This document shows positions 23,475 through 34,881 of a stretch of 64,000 bases of DNA, piece after piece (positions within the stretch are counted from its first letter, which is position 1; every line of letters starts with the position of its first letter). A program made the position numbers and the translations under genes. Source of the DNA: Rhododendron vialii (Eukaryota > Streptophyta > Magnoliopsida > Ericales > Ericaceae); NCBI RefSeq assembly GCF_030253575.1, contig NC_080557.1:43290501-43354500 (forward strand). The letters are read 5' to 3'. The notes under the pieces are model-generated. The model made no database searches. It was not told the origin of the DNA and saw only the letters and a list, made by a program, of their open reading frames with translations.

Positions 23475-24431
23475 AATATTTTCAAATCGGGATACGTATC
23501 CTGTATCGTTTTTTCACTTGTATAGTTCATATCGAGATACGTGTCGTGTATCTTGAGATACGTTTGCTGGAAAAGTAGGAGTTTCTATTGTGTAGTTAGA
23601 CAATATTTTTGGAGGAGGGAGAATACTAAATACAAGAGTGGGGAAGGAGAGTATTTGTATTACACTTGAACTCAAACTTTTTTTTGGCTTGGTATAAAAT
23701 GGTTAGAACTCATCCCTATTTATACTACTCCATGGAAGACTCTAGTACAAAGATATTCTCACAAAAAAACTCTAGATCTTTCACAAGGATATTCTAGAGC
23801 CTTCTAGAGCTAGATATTTTAGAGTTTCTAAAAACTAGATATTTATATATTTTTCGATAATATCTATCAAATATGGGTTTTGTCAATTGGAGCTTCGTCA
23901 AAATACTCAATTTAGTTTATGTTTCAACAACGTTAATCATAGTTGAAATATAATTAAGAAGTAGATACACCTAATAACACCAACAAACTATGCTTGCATT
24001 TAAAAAAAAAAATTAAGATGCAAAATTTCAAGTCTCTGGGACCTATTACATTATGGCTTTATGTTCTCTTTGTTAGGAAAAGAAAAGTAAGACAAAATAC
24101 AATCGAAGTATGGTTCTTTCTTTTATACAAGACCTACATTGAGGTTGAATTTCTATCAAAGGGTTTGAAAGATGCCATAATTAGATCAAAGGGCTTAGAT
24201 TAATACATTTGGGGTCCCGCTTCTTGAAATAAGGTCCGACTTTTTTCGAATAAGTAATCGTAAGATACATACAAAATTAGGATACATGTATAAATCATAG
24301 GATACGCAGTTGTATCGTAGGATTTTTATACAAAAATGATACAAGATGGGATACGTATCATTTCCCGGGGAGACGATACAAATCGTAAGATACGTTTCGT
24401 GTATCGTAGGTTTTTGAGTTTTTAACCACTA
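23475..24431. mobile_element. Probable TIR element with GATACG-rich ends
   Basis: The word TGGATGTAATC occurs on both sides (23464-23474, 24432-24442). Both ends carry many GATACGTATC/TGTATCG words that pair across the element, and the middle is AT-rich with no coding sequence. Size and a 9-11-nt duplication suggest a Mutator-like non-autonomous element, but the inverted ends are weak. Confidence 0.5.
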
Positions 24432-24436
24432 TGGAT

Positions 24437-24518
24437 GTAATCCATGGGACTAACCTTGTCTTGTAGCTTTCTTTCATGTAATCCATGGGACTAACCTTGT
24501 CTTGTAGCTTTCTTTCAT
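24437..24518. repeat. 41-bp tandem duplication
   Basis: The unit gtaatccatgggactaacct... occurs twice head to tail (24437-24477 and 24478-24518) just upstream of the last exon of the UBA-like gene. Confidence 0.9.
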
Positions 24519-24841
24519 GTTAGAATTGAATCTCTATGAGGTTAAAATTCATTAACTCATGGCATAACCTCCAAGCTTCTCGGTTTGCTGTTCCCCTGAT
24601 ACAACATAACGATTTCTTTCTCTACTGTGAGCTTCGTTGTCCGTGTTTGAATAGGTCATTAGAAAATTTGGTGTTACTCAATATATTGTTTGTTTTTCTT
24701 AGGTTAGCAAATTTGTCGATGGCTACACCCTCTTGCGAGAACATGGCTTCTTGTCAACCTACATTTCAAAGGCATTGGTGATGTGTGACAACGATCTAGA
24801 CCAAGCACTTTCCCACCTGCTTAACAGCTCATCCTGAGGCG

Positions 24842-26565
24842 TTGGTTATTTTACATGGGTGAAAAGGGTGATTGACTGTAAAAAGCATTCCAGAGTTTCA
24901 GTTTGGTTATTTTACTTGGGTGAATGGGTGGTTGACTGTTGCTTAGCACCTAACCTCGCCTTCAAATAAGGTTGAAAACCCCAAGCGTAGGGCTAGATCG
25001 TCGATAACATAATATCCGGAAGTCCGGGATCGATCCCACAGAGAATCGAATATAGCTTAATCGGATTGTAGGTTTTATATGGTGGTTTCGGCGTTTAGAC
25101 GGCCAACTTGATTTTGCTTTGAAAGGTGGAAATGCCAAAGAAAAAGACTAGAAATGTACTTTATGAACTAAAAAGAGGCAAGTCTAGGGATCGTCTAACC
25201 CTTGACTAAGGCCGTTACCGGTTCTCAATATAACTCAAGCAAGAGTCACGACCGCGTGCTCACGCCCAGTAAATTTAGCTTTAACGACTACGTTTATTGA
25301 AAGATGTGATTAAACGGAGGCGAACCAACTTGTTTGTCAAATTAATCGAACACATAGGAGGCCACGAGCCCTCAGTGAGCCGCTTGCCAAGACCGCTTGA
25401 CTAAGCACCTCACCAAGGAGTTAACACCCCTTGTTTAGACAAAAAACGCAAGTTAAGCCCCATTCCGAAAATCATGATTTTAAGCATGAGGGTTTTAGAA
25501 CCAAATAACCACCCTAGTCCTCGGGAAAGAATATCCTGAGACTTAGCCAAACGACTACCCACACATAGCTAAAACATAAATCAAAGCATAAAAATGAGAC
25601 ATGACTTTTAACCGAAGAAATTGAAAACAAACTTGATATTATAAAGGATCTAGTTCGTACAAGCAACTTTAATAAACGAGAAATTAACAAATAACAAACA
25701 CTTACCAAGGTTCTTGAAGAAAATAACCTAAGAAAGCTTAAAGCTTTTAATGGAGGAAAGCCAAAAACTAGAAAGACTTAAAGTAGGAGATGACAAAAGT
25801 GATAGATAAAGAGGAGAGAGAAAGACCCTATTTATACAAGGTGGTCTTACTCTTTCACAAAATATCCCAAAAATATCCTAAAAGTAGCCAAAAGTGAAAA
25901 ATATCCCAAAAGTGGAAGGTTGAAAAAAGTAGCAAAACGTGGACAAATTCTGCAGCATGAACCGGTACTGGCCAACTCCCAGTACCAGTTCATAGCCTTC
26001 AAAAATCTGCCAAAAACTCTGATCATCACAGACCGGTACTGGGCAACCCCCAGTACCGGTTCATACATGGCAGAAAACTGTCTTTGTGCTTGCCTTGGTC
26101 TTAACAGCCCGATGACGACCCGACGGGACTTGATGGGGCACCGCCACAAGGCCTTGGATGCTTGGATACCTCCGAGAGCAACCCTTAGCGATAAAAACCG
26201 CCTTAATGCCACGTATTTCCTGAAACTATCAAAACACAATCTTACGTGCAAAATGGAATAAAAATAATAAATTAGGGAATCAAACGCTACAAATTAAGGA
26301 TTTTAAGCGCCAAGACTATACAATCTTGACCGCTTATCAACTGTAAAAAGCATTCCAGAGTTTCAGTTTGGTTATTTTACTTAGGTGAATGGGTGATTGA
26401 CTGTAAAAAGCATTCCAGAGTTTCAATTTGGTTATTTTACTTAGGTGAATGGTTTTTTTTTTTTGGCTCAGATATGGCTGCAAATTTTACTTGGGTGAAT
26501 GGGTAATTGACTGTAAAAAGCATTCCGAGTTTCAGTTTGGTTATTTTACTTGGGTGAATGGGTTT
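24842..26565. repeat. About 60-bp minisatellite split by a solo LTR
   Basis: Units containing GGTTATTTTAC(T/A)TGGGTGAATGGGTG and GACTGTAAAAAGCATTCC occur about five to six times. Two lie at 24842-24939 and the rest at 26340-26565, immediately after the stop codon of the UBA-like gene. The array is interrupted by the LTR insertion at 24940-26339. Confidence 0.85.
24940..26339. mobile_element. Solo LTR, 1.4 kb, with 5-bp target duplication
   Basis: Starts TGCTTAGCACC, ends ACCGCTTATCA, and is flanked by ACTGT on both sides (24935-24939, 26340-26344). No pol or gag sequence is inside. Two imperfect hairpins built from CCGGTACTGG/CCAGTACCGG lie at about 25957-25993 and 26031-26068. Superfamily not determined. 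Confidence 0.87.
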
Positions 26566-26870
26566 TTTTGGTCTCAGATATTGGCCTGCAGCCTTGTAAA
26601 ATGATAAAGGATTCCCCAATTAATTAGGCTTTAAGGCTTGATTTGATTTGATTATGTTAAATGATCAAAAACCTAGTTGGATGCGATGAGGAAATCTCAC
26701 TATTTTTCTTCTTACCTTACATGACGAATCATGCACTTTTTATTAGTATTCCTTCTTATACTAGGTATGCAAACGTGCGCGCGGGCAAAGTACCATCTTT
26801 TGGGTCGTTTGATTCCCTTGCATGAACGCAAGATTTGAAGGATGAGATTGACGTTCTCCGGGTTCATTTC

Positions 26871-27493
26871 TAGAGATGGCATTCGGGGCGTTCGGGGCGG
26901 ATACGGGGAATTCCGTACCCGATCCCCGAAACCGAAATGCAACCCATATCCGCCCCGATACCCGAACGGGGAGAGGGGAAATAAACCATAACCGAACCAA
27001 ACGGGGTTCGGGTAATCCCCGAACCGATTGGGTACCCGAACCAACCACAGAGAGATTGAGAACCCATAAATTTCAGATTACACGAACCCATCAATTTCAG
27101 ATTACGCAATTAAGTATTAGAAATTTGGGAAATTTAAGTGAAAATCAAAGTCCTTAGAAGTTGGATTACAACAATCGCAAAACAAACAATAACCTCAAAT
27201 TCAATTTAGATCTGGTAAAGAGAGAGAATACCGAGTAATTATTTAGAACAGATCATACAACCATGTACAGAAACAACTCGAGATGATTCTGCATCACCAC
27301 AACCACGGCAAAGAACAATAGTAGCCACCAACAAAAGCTCTTACATTGCAGCTAGCAACAGAAGCTCTTCGATCTCCTTGATCGCCGACGACCGCAAGAC
27401 GAGTGATGAAGATCGACGGCGACTCGGCGAGAGTGGTGAGGATGATCGACGGCGAGAGGTGTACGATCAAAGTGGCGATGACAGGAGGTTGGG

Positions 27494-27568
<75 letters not shown>

Positions 27569-27870
27569 CGCCTCACAGTGGAGGCTGAGGCGTTTCTGAA
27601 ACGGAAATAGGGCTGGAAAACCCTAACTCACGCAGGTCTATATATATAGGCAGGGGTAATTTTGTAATTTACTGGTTCGGTTCAGTTCGGTTCGGTTCGG
27701 TTCGGGTATCGGTTCGGGTATCATCTGAACCAGAACCGAACCGAAACCCGTTCGGTTATCCTGTGTGCCAACCATACCCGTACCCACGGGGATAATTTCG
27801 GTTATGGTTCGGGGATAATTTCGGTTATCGGTTCGAATACCCATCGGTTCGGTTCAAATTGCCATTCCTA
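26871..27870. mobile_element. Non-autonomous hAT element, 1000 bp
   Basis: Ends TAGAGATGGCA and TGCCATTCCTA resemble Ac-type hAT termini and are flanked by an 8-bp duplication TTCATTTC (26863-26870, 27871-27878). Sub-terminal regions are packed with CCGAACC/GGTTCGG words in both orientations, a usual trait of hAT sub-terminal transposase sites. The interior holds a long GA microsatellite and no transposase. Confidence 0.9.
27498..27567. repeat. (GA)n microsatellite inside the hAT element
   Basis: About 35 uninterrupted GA units. Open frames made of Arg-Glu or Ser-Leu repeats here are artefacts of the repeat. Confidence 0.95.
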
Positions 27871-27878
27871 TTCATTTC

Positions 27879-28849
27879 TTGATTTGAAGAAAGCTTTATT
27901 CCAGGCAGCCAAATGCGGCCTTAAAATAGGTTGTCAAAACGAACAGTGATAAAGACACAAATCAAACACTTACTAATTTATAACCACACGCTTGCGGACA
28001 CAAATACACAAATCAAATTCCTCACATGAGGAGTGAGGCTCACACACACTCTGACATTGTATACGATCTTATAGAATATATAGTCCTATCGGATAAATAG
28101 TGACGAGATGGTTTCATAGCACCACATCTCCAATAGAATTGCATACGCAAAATTTGTGGGAATAGGATTCCTATATCCAACGAGTGTTAATTCCAGGCCA
28201 CAAAAATTTTAACTGGAACACTCGATATATGACTCCTTCGTACATATAGGCCAATTTGGAACTCATATCCGCTCAAACAAATGCCTCTAAAAGAGATGAA
28301 GCAAGGCAAGAGTTTCTTGGATGGCTAAATGATAGCAGAGTAGCTACACAACAGGTCCTTATCGTTGTTCCATAGAATTGTTGAACCCCAAGAAGAGTCT
28401 ATGTGCTCCATTTGCACTAAATCAATGGAGTACTTCACGAATTTTATTGGATTAGGCTTGATCAGGTTACTCGGGGAAGACAGTCATGGGGTGAAGTGAC
28501 CGCGCGCCTCTACTTATGTAGTTGGTGAAAAGGATGAAAACAGGACAAGGAAAGCAGATCACAGCGCGAATGTAGCGTAACCTATATCAGAACCGGCATT
28601 GGCATCTGCTTTTCGGCAGAATGTTTACACGTCGACCAAAGAATTCATGTTCCCGAGGATCCAATTTCCGTGAATTCTTCTAAAAACCTCTGGAAAAGAA
28701 TACTAGTACATTAATCTACGAAAGTCTTGAGAAACCAAATCGAAATTGTCGTTAGAGATTACATGCACGGTGAAACACAAAACAAACAAAATACAGGTGA
28801 GTAATAGTTCCTAAGAAGCACAACTTTTAACTCTCCACAAAGAAAACAA
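27879..28849. other. Intergenic, nothing recognised
   Basis: Mixed-composition sequence without open frames of note, without clear inverted ends and without similarity to other parts of the window that I could see. Confidence 0.5.
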
Positions 28850-29815
28850 ATAAAAGTCAAGATCTGCTTAAACTTATTATTGTCTAGTGTTTTTAAGCTT
28901 TTGGTACTAATTTTCTTTTCTTTTTTTTTCAATTCTTTTTCGTCAAGAAGAATCGAAAAATATAATAATAAAAACTAAATGTAAAAGAAACTGAGAAGAG
29001 ACAAAAATAAGTCAAAAAGATAAAGATATTAAAAGGAGGAATCGAAAACCAAGTACCCTACCAACTAGTGTTTTGGCAACAAACTGATTGCCACGTACTC
29101 TCCAGTAATTTGCATGAGCAAAAGTATAATAAAAAAAATAAAAAAAAAGAATTTGTAGGAGCAGAATCAGATCTCCCCATCAAACTCTATGAACTCAGCT
29201 ATGAACTCTATGATGAATGAAATTATGACGTCAACACAGTGATAAGTATCCATCGGAGCTTTTGCTGGATTGGATTTCCCTGATGAAGTATCGCGAGAGG
29301 TAAAGGATTTCCTGCTGCGGGATGCAAAATTCAGAGATGCGGTAATCTTATCGCTGGTACGCTTGAGAAATTTTGTTGGCGATAGTCTTGATCTTCTAGA
29401 TACCTTGACTCCCTTGGTAGAGCTCTTCACAACGTGGGATTGTCGTAGTTAGTTTCCGATTTGGCGGTCACTGGTTAACTGCCTACTTTCGATATTGAGA
29501 CGCACATGTTTGTCGCGGAGGAAAGAGAGTTTAGGTGTGCGAGTTTGAGCCAATGGAGTTGTATGTGGAATGCTAGAAGCCTAAGCGAAGGGCAAAGAGC
29601 AATGCAATAGAAGAGTTTTACTATAGAGGAGGAGAAAGGAACGAATCAACAAAACACTCACGACAAAAAAACCCTAGAGCTCCCAGAGTCTTATGTATAG
29701 AAAACTCCCTCAATCCCAACAGACTTAGGAAAACCTAAACCATAAAGGAAACCGAATAGGCCACAAGGTAGTACCTCTGGTTCTACGCATCAACGGACTA
29801 AAGGTAACGACTGGG
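28850..29815 (-). repeat. Inverted duplication, copy A (minus orientation)
   Basis: On the minus strand this matches 36360-37520 over most of its length. Shared phrases include GTTGATG...GTAGAACCAGAGGT, GGAGCTCTAGG, AAGTAGGCAGT and CCAACTAGTGTTTTGGCAA. The two copies sit head-on about 6.5 kb apart and flank RPL4. Copy A lacks the Stowaway MITE present in copy B. Confidence 0.85.
29167..29487 (-). pseudogene. Broken small ORF, copy A
   Basis: This is homologous to the small ORF at 36678-37011. Conserved core: STKGVKVSRRSRLSPTKFLKR, then DKITASLNFASRSRKSFTSR, DTSSGKSNPAKAP, and an acidic/hydrophobic end EFIEFDGEI before the stop. The start is lost (ATA where copy B has ATG), and TAA at 29475-29477 interrupts the N-terminal part. 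The protein, about 110 residues, is not recognised. It is Ser/Arg/Lys rich in the first half with a predicted amphipathic tail. Confidence 0.55.
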
Positions 29816-30106
29816 CAGAATCCCCAGTGGCCTCAAGATTTGTAATATTTGGCCTCTATGGGAATTGAATATATGATCTCATGGAGAAGCACTTATTGCT
29901 TTCACACAACCACTTGATCAGATCCCTAATAAGTGATTATTCATTAATCTAGGAGCATTGGCATGTGGTGCTCTAGACTACCACATAATCACACATTTAT
30001 GCGAGATCTATATATATGTAAACTAATATTACAGAATCTAAAACATCATGTATTTTCACTATCAAATACATACTGCAAAAATACATTAAAGAGACTCGCA
30101 TGAAAA
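29816..30106. other. Short dispersed-repeat fragment
   Basis: A segment near 29925-30000 (gtggtgctct...accacataatcacacattt) matches phrases at 30880-30960, 36176-36345 and 58490-58560. It looks like remnants of one dispersed short element family. No gene seen. Confidence 0.5.
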
Positions 30107-30487
30107 ACAACTGTGCTACTTGCACATACATTTTTTGCACATATCTTGCACATACATTTTTGTGGGGCCCATAGCGGTATCCCACAAAATGATCTGAACC
30201 GCTCATCTTTTTTAAAATATTTTTTGGAGGGTTCCTGTAAAAAATTAGCTTCAACGGATATCGGTAAAGACTTTCTTAGAATTCAAAGGGCAAAACAGAA
30301 TGATTCGTCCTACGATTTCTAAGAAAGCCCTTACCGAAATTCGTTGGAGCTAATTTTTTACAGGAACCCTCCAAAAAATATTTTTAAAAAGATGAACGGT
30401 TCGGATCATTTTATGGAACCCCGATATGGGCCCCACAAAATGTATGTACAAGATATGTGCAAAAACATATGTGTAAGAATCATTACT
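30107..30487. mobile_element. Foldback MITE with 9-bp duplication
   Basis: GCATGAAAA flanks it on both sides (30098-30106, 30488-30496). Long arms pair across a central loop. They contain GCACATATCTTG(C/T)ACATACATTTT, TTTTGTGGGGCCC and TTTTTACAGGAACCCTCC. Its arms share TTGTGGGGCCC with the MITE at 22701-23091, so they may be distant relatives. Confidence 0.85.
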
Positions 30488-30496
30488 GCATGAAAA

Positions 30497-32050
30497 CTAC
30501 TAACCTGGATCCATGTAGTTATACAAGATAAGAGATAAGATCCAAGTAGAAGAGATAATAAATTCAGCCAGCAATTCAAGAGCAAAACAAGCTATTGAGA
30601 AAATGAAGTTTCTCTCTCTTGACTCTCAAACCTTACAAATCCAGACTATCTTTCGTAGATGGGATAAATCCAAATTTTTTCAGTAATGGGTTAAGAGAGG
30701 ATCTCCTCCTCAAATAGCCTAAAAGCCTCATCCACCCATCATAAATAAGTATAGCAAGTAATTTCTGAATCTAACCACGTAAATTTATTCCAAAGGTATC
30801 ACCACAAACACTAGCATGTGATGTTTGCTAACTAAAAAACATGTGAGACATAATCACTTAATAGATTTTTTCTTACACTATATACTTAATCATGAATCCT
30901 ACGAAAATGTGTGATTGTGAAGTGGTTCGGAGCACCACCGCTACTGAATAATGTCACTCTCTTGTTAATGCGTAAAATGCTTTATTAATATAATTATTAT
31001 TGGTTATTTAGCAATATTGAACCTTGTACATTCTTGTAAAATAGAGTAATAAAGGTTGTCAAAAGAATGAAAATCCTTTGTTTTTTTTTTTCCCACTAAA
31101 AACTAAACATCTACTCGTTACATACATACTTTGGGAAGCCAACAGCCCTCCAATTGTTCGAAATTCGTAGAGAAAACACGAAAGGATTTTCAAACGCATG
31201 TTAGGACTTAGGACATGAGTTTTAATGCGAAAAGAAACTAATCATAGTTGGGAAAATTTTACACCTTGTTTTTAATCCATTAATTTCTTTTCTTTATTTT
31301 TTTTTTCCCGAACTCGAAGACGCTTTGAGATGAGAATTTTGTTATAAGAAGATTTTATCTACCCTAAACGTAGCCTAACTCAACCATTAATGCCCTCGTT
31401 CCGCTGACAAAATGAGTACTTAATTATTTTTTACCCGATAGAAACTCATGTTCCACCAACGTTTTACCTTCTTATATTGCCTTCCACATTCCAAAATCTA
31501 TGCTATTTTTTGATCGGTTATATATTTCAATTTATAATAAATTTTATGATTTTGCAAACTTTGTGTAATAAAACTAATTGAGATCCATCAAACAAGATTC
31601 ATATTGCATATTTTCTGAGATCCATATCGAACGATTCAGATTTAAGCAATAAAAAATGGCACACCGAATAAGTACTTAGGGGTATTTCTTAAAGAACTCT
31701 TGGTGGAACAAAGATTCTTATTTCCCTTTCCAATGTTGTACTTATTTGTTAAGAAGGCTTAACGCCGTTCCGTTAAATTTCTTATTTTTTAAATAATTAT
31801 TTTAATCGGTGGAAGACATAACTTCCTTCGGACAAAAATTGCACTTACGATAACACACAATCATTGGTGAAATTGCATTGACTATTTCCAAACAAAATAG
31901 AGGGGGAAAAAGAAGAAGAATTGCACCTATGACCTATCTCTCATCCTTAATTTGGATGTAACAGTCCAAATTTAAATGTTCAATTGTTGTAATTAAAACA
32001 ATTCGAATTTGAACTGTCCTGTTTAAACTTGTACGGGAGAGTATCTGAAC
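30497..32050. other. RPL4 upstream intergenic region
   Basis: AT-rich. It holds a dispersed-repeat fragment at about 30860-30960 and a possible decayed Stowaway-like palindrome at about 31480-31680. I see no coding region. The RPL4 promoter must lie at the right-hand end, but no clear TATA box is apparent. Confidence 0.45.
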
Positions 32051-32141
32051 CTCAAAAAAAAATAAAACAAAATGAGGGAAACAAAAAGCTCGACAAGCTG
32101 CTTCTTCTTCAACGGATTGGATAAGCTGGGGATAGCAGGAT

Positions 32142-32142
<1 letters not shown>

Positions 32143-32179
<37 letters not shown>
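32143..32179 (+). repeat. (CT)n tract in RPL4 5' leader
   Basis: About 18 CT units end one base before the chosen ATG at 32180. CT-rich leaders are common in plant plastid-protein genes. The upstream in-frame ATG at 32072 would translate this repeat as Ser-Leu, which argues against it. Confidence 0.9.
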
Positions 32180-32181
<2 letters not shown>

Positions 32182-33937
32182 GGCGAATTGTACAGCTTCC
32201 CCTTCAATTTCCTGCTTCTCATCTCCAATTTTCCACACATTCCCTCATCAAAACCCTAAACCCCTCATCTCAGCTTTCATTCCCCTCAAACCCCTAAAAA
32301 CCCTCCTCCTATCTCACACCCACACCCGAAGAACCTCCCCAATAATCCGCTGCAACCTCCCCACCACCTCCACCTCCACCCTCCCGGTCCTCTCCCTCGA
32401 CGGTTCCACAGTCGGCGAAGCCACTCTCAGCATCAAGACAGCCCCGCCCGACACCTCACGCGCCGTCGTCCACCGCGGCATCATCACCGACCTCAACAAC
32501 AAGCGACGCGGCACCGCCTCCACCCTCACCCGTGGCGAGGTCCGCGGCGGCGGCCGCAAGCCCTACCAGCAGAAAAAGACCGGCCGCGCCCGCCGGGGGT
32601 CCCAGCGGACCCCGCTCAGGCGTGGCGGGGGTGTCATCTTCGGGCCGAAACCCAAGGACTGGACGGTGAAGATCAACAAGAAGGAGAAACGGCTGGCGAT
32701 ATCGACGGCGATCGCAAGCGCGGCGGTTAACGCGGTTGTGGTGGAGGAGTTCGGGGAGGCGTTTGCGAAGCCCAAGACCAAGGAGTTTATCGAGGTGATG
32801 AGGAGGTGGGGGATCGATCCGAAGGAGAAGTCGATGTTTCTGGTGATGGAGAGGAACGAGAATGTCGTGAAGTCGAGTAGGAATATCGGGACGGTGAAGA
32901 TGTTGACGCCGAGGACGTTGAACTTGTTCGACATTTTGAATGCGGATAAGTTGGTGTTCACTAAGGGGGCTGTGGAGTACTTGAATGAGATGTATGGGTA
33001 TGATTATGTTGGAGAGGGTGAGGAGGAGGAGGAAGAAGAAGAAGAAGAGTTTGATGAAGAGGAAGAGGGCAGTGAAGGTTAGTTCTGTTTTGTGTTTTTT
33101 GTGGGATTTATTTGTGATTGTGGATTTGGATGTTTAAATTGTGACATGGTTCTTGGGTTTTAGTTCTTGATATGCATTTCTCTTGTTAGAGATTGAATGA
33201 GATAAGCTTCGCAATTTTATGAGGATTGCTATGGATAGGAGCTATAAGTAGTAAACCTTCAATGCCTTGCATACTTTACAAATTGAACATCGAAATGGAT
33301 GGCAGAATTTGATATGAACGAGTGTTAATAGAAAATTTTTAATGGGTAAACCCTCAATCGATGATGCTGTTCTCTCAAATATTTCTTCCCAGATTAAACA
33401 TCAAACTTTATTTGTGGTATGGAATATGACATTCAGGTACTCTTTGCTTAGTTTTTTCACGTCAATAGAATCTGCATTCATGAGAAAATAGAACCTTCTA
33501 CTCTTAAAAGAAGGGGGGAAGGGGGTTCCTTTGTTTCATCTTTGATGCAATATGTATTTACTTATGTGAATCATGGTCAAGTGCCGGGTATAAATTATAC
33601 CGGCACTTGCAGAAAAGTGTGGTGTGATTCATTCTGTAGTGATGTTAAAAATGTGTTGTCCAGTTATGTATGGCTCTCAACTAAACTAAAAATCGCTTAT
33701 TTTCCCATTCTCTGGAGGAGAGCTATGAGATGAGGTCGGTCTCACATGGTTTACACACTGATTTTAGAATGTCAATATGGTGTGGCTCTAAACTAACCCA
33801 AAAACTGCTTATTATTCCACTCTCTGGAGGAGAGCTTTGAGATGAGGTCGGGCTCACATGCTAAACAAAGCTGATTTTGAAATTTTCCTTTCTGGGATGC
33901 AGGAACTGGGGAAGAGAACTCTGAGGTGGCAGATTGA
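32180..33937 (+). CDS. RPL4: Plastid 50S ribosomal protein L4
   Basis: Nucleus-encoded L4 of the chloroplast ribosome. Exon 1 is 32180-33077 and a short terminal exon is 33903-33937 (donor GTTAGT, acceptor ATGCAG), giving 310 residues ending GTGEENSEVAD. Without splicing, translation stops ten residues earlier at TAG 33080-33082. Residues 1 to about 58 are Ser/Thr/Pro/His rich with RRTSPIIRCN, a typical transit peptide. The L4 signature GEVRGGGRKPYQQKKTGRAR, then RGSQRTPLRRGGGVIFGPKPKDW, lies at about 119-161, and KKEKRLAISTA follows. The tail is a long Glu run, the acidic extension known from plastid L4. The start at MANCTAS is preferred over an upstream in-frame ATG because a transit peptide begins there and the CT repeat precedes it. 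Intact. Confidence 0.93.
33671..33890 (+). repeat. About 111-bp tandem duplication in the RPL4 intron
   Basis: Two diverged copies of TGGCTCT(C/A)AACTAA...TCTCTGGAGGAGAGCT...GATGAGGTCG lie head to tail, just upstream of the proposed terminal exon. Confidence 0.8.
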
Positions 33938-34641
33938 TGCTGCAGCATTTTTCCTTGAGTGACTAAGATCGACCCAAATAACTTTTAGAGGGTCTCTGCC
34001 AACGGCAAAACCAGTGTCCATTTCGCGTTTCATACTGCAACTGTGTCATTTTGCAGGATAGTCTTGGGTAATTTTGTGCATCAGCTTTGTATCAATTTGC
34101 ACATTCTCTTCCTGGAGTTCAACCATCTTTGTACCAAGTCACACGTTCTTTGCCTCGAGTATATTTGCCTTTTGATTCTTTAATATTGGTACTTACTGAG
34201 AATTCCTCAGCTGCTAACCCACTTTTTAGGTTCTCTGAGGTAATTATGTCGTTGGCGTTCTTATTAGGAGCTATTGCACAACTGCAACGTGTCTGTTTAT
34301 ACGTGCTTCAGCATGCATGTGTTTTGTCTCTCAGGAGTCGGGACAATGTACTATTGTGTTTCTAATTAAGACTTTGTAGATTCTAGTAAAATTCTTCTCT
34401 GGAGGTTCTTAGAGGAATTAAGGAAATTGGGCCTCAGAAACATGGATTCGATGGTCTCCGTGTCACATTCTGAACTCGGTTGTGCTATATTCACGCTGTG
34501 ATCTCCTTTTCCAGTGGGAAAATGTTCATATGTTCACAGCTCCCCCATGACAGTCTTCCCCAAGTTGCCTGCTCAAACCTAATCCAGTGTATTTCGTCAG
34601 TGTCGATTAGTGTAATGGAGAAAATGGTCTCTTCTCAGGGT
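33938..34641. other. RPL4 3' flank, no gene seen
   Basis: Pyrimidine/T-rich sequence, likely 3' UTR then intergenic. An open frame of 160 codons starting at 34480 runs into the MITE at 34651 and is not a gene. Confidence 0.5.
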
Positions 34642-34650
34642 AGGAAAATT

Positions 34651-34881
34651 GCCCGGGGACCCTGCCGAGCGGCACCCCTGCCGAGCGGGTGCCGAGCGGC
34701 CAATCCGGCCGTTCATCTCGGAATCAACGGCCCGAATCGAAACATCTTTTTCCTTTTCTTTTTCTTTTTTTTTAAATCCGTTCGGTACCTTTACATCCGG
34801 GCCATCCAAAACACTTTTGGACGGCCGAGATGCGCTCGGCACCGCTGCCAAGCACCTCTGCTTGGCAGCATCTCCCAATCC
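34651..34881. mobile_element. Mutator-like MITE (CTGCCGAGC family)
   Basis: A perfect 9-bp duplication AGGAAAATT flanks it (34642-34650, 34882-34890). Ends GGGGACCCTGCCGAGC and GCTTGGCAGCATCTCCC are imperfect inverted repeats. A relative lies at about 61828-62016. Confidence 0.88.

Larger units (their letters stand above)
21252..24837 (+). pseudogene. 3' part of a conserved plant gene with UBA-like C-terminus
   Basis: Four phase-0 exons have GT-AG borders: A 21252-21314 (GSASREAVSLAVTNYGDNPTK) and B 22117-22209 (GSDIDPAVIQSTMEKMM..., with an internal STMEKMM repeat). C is 22494-22601 (GCAIDPLSVVCKSIAPGVIREAVQLGVANYGDNPTK). D is 24703-24837 (VSKFVDGYTLLREHGF...KALVMCDNDLDQALSHLLNSSS, then TGA). 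Exon A looks like a shortened second copy of exon C. The last exon has the helix pattern of UBA-like modules. I do not recognise the protein by name. No 5' exons or start codon were found, so this is probably a truncated, internally duplicated copy. The exons stay open, so expression of a fragment is possible. Confidence 0.55.

Noticed and set aside
26712-27157. Overlapping frames rich in Gly/Arg/Pro/Asn
   Set aside because: Produced by CCGAACC/GGTTCGG repeats at the end of the hAT element.
32072-32179. Upstream in-frame ATG for RPL4
   Set aside because: Would add a Ser-Leu run from the CT repeat ahead of a transit peptide that begins normally at MANCTAS.
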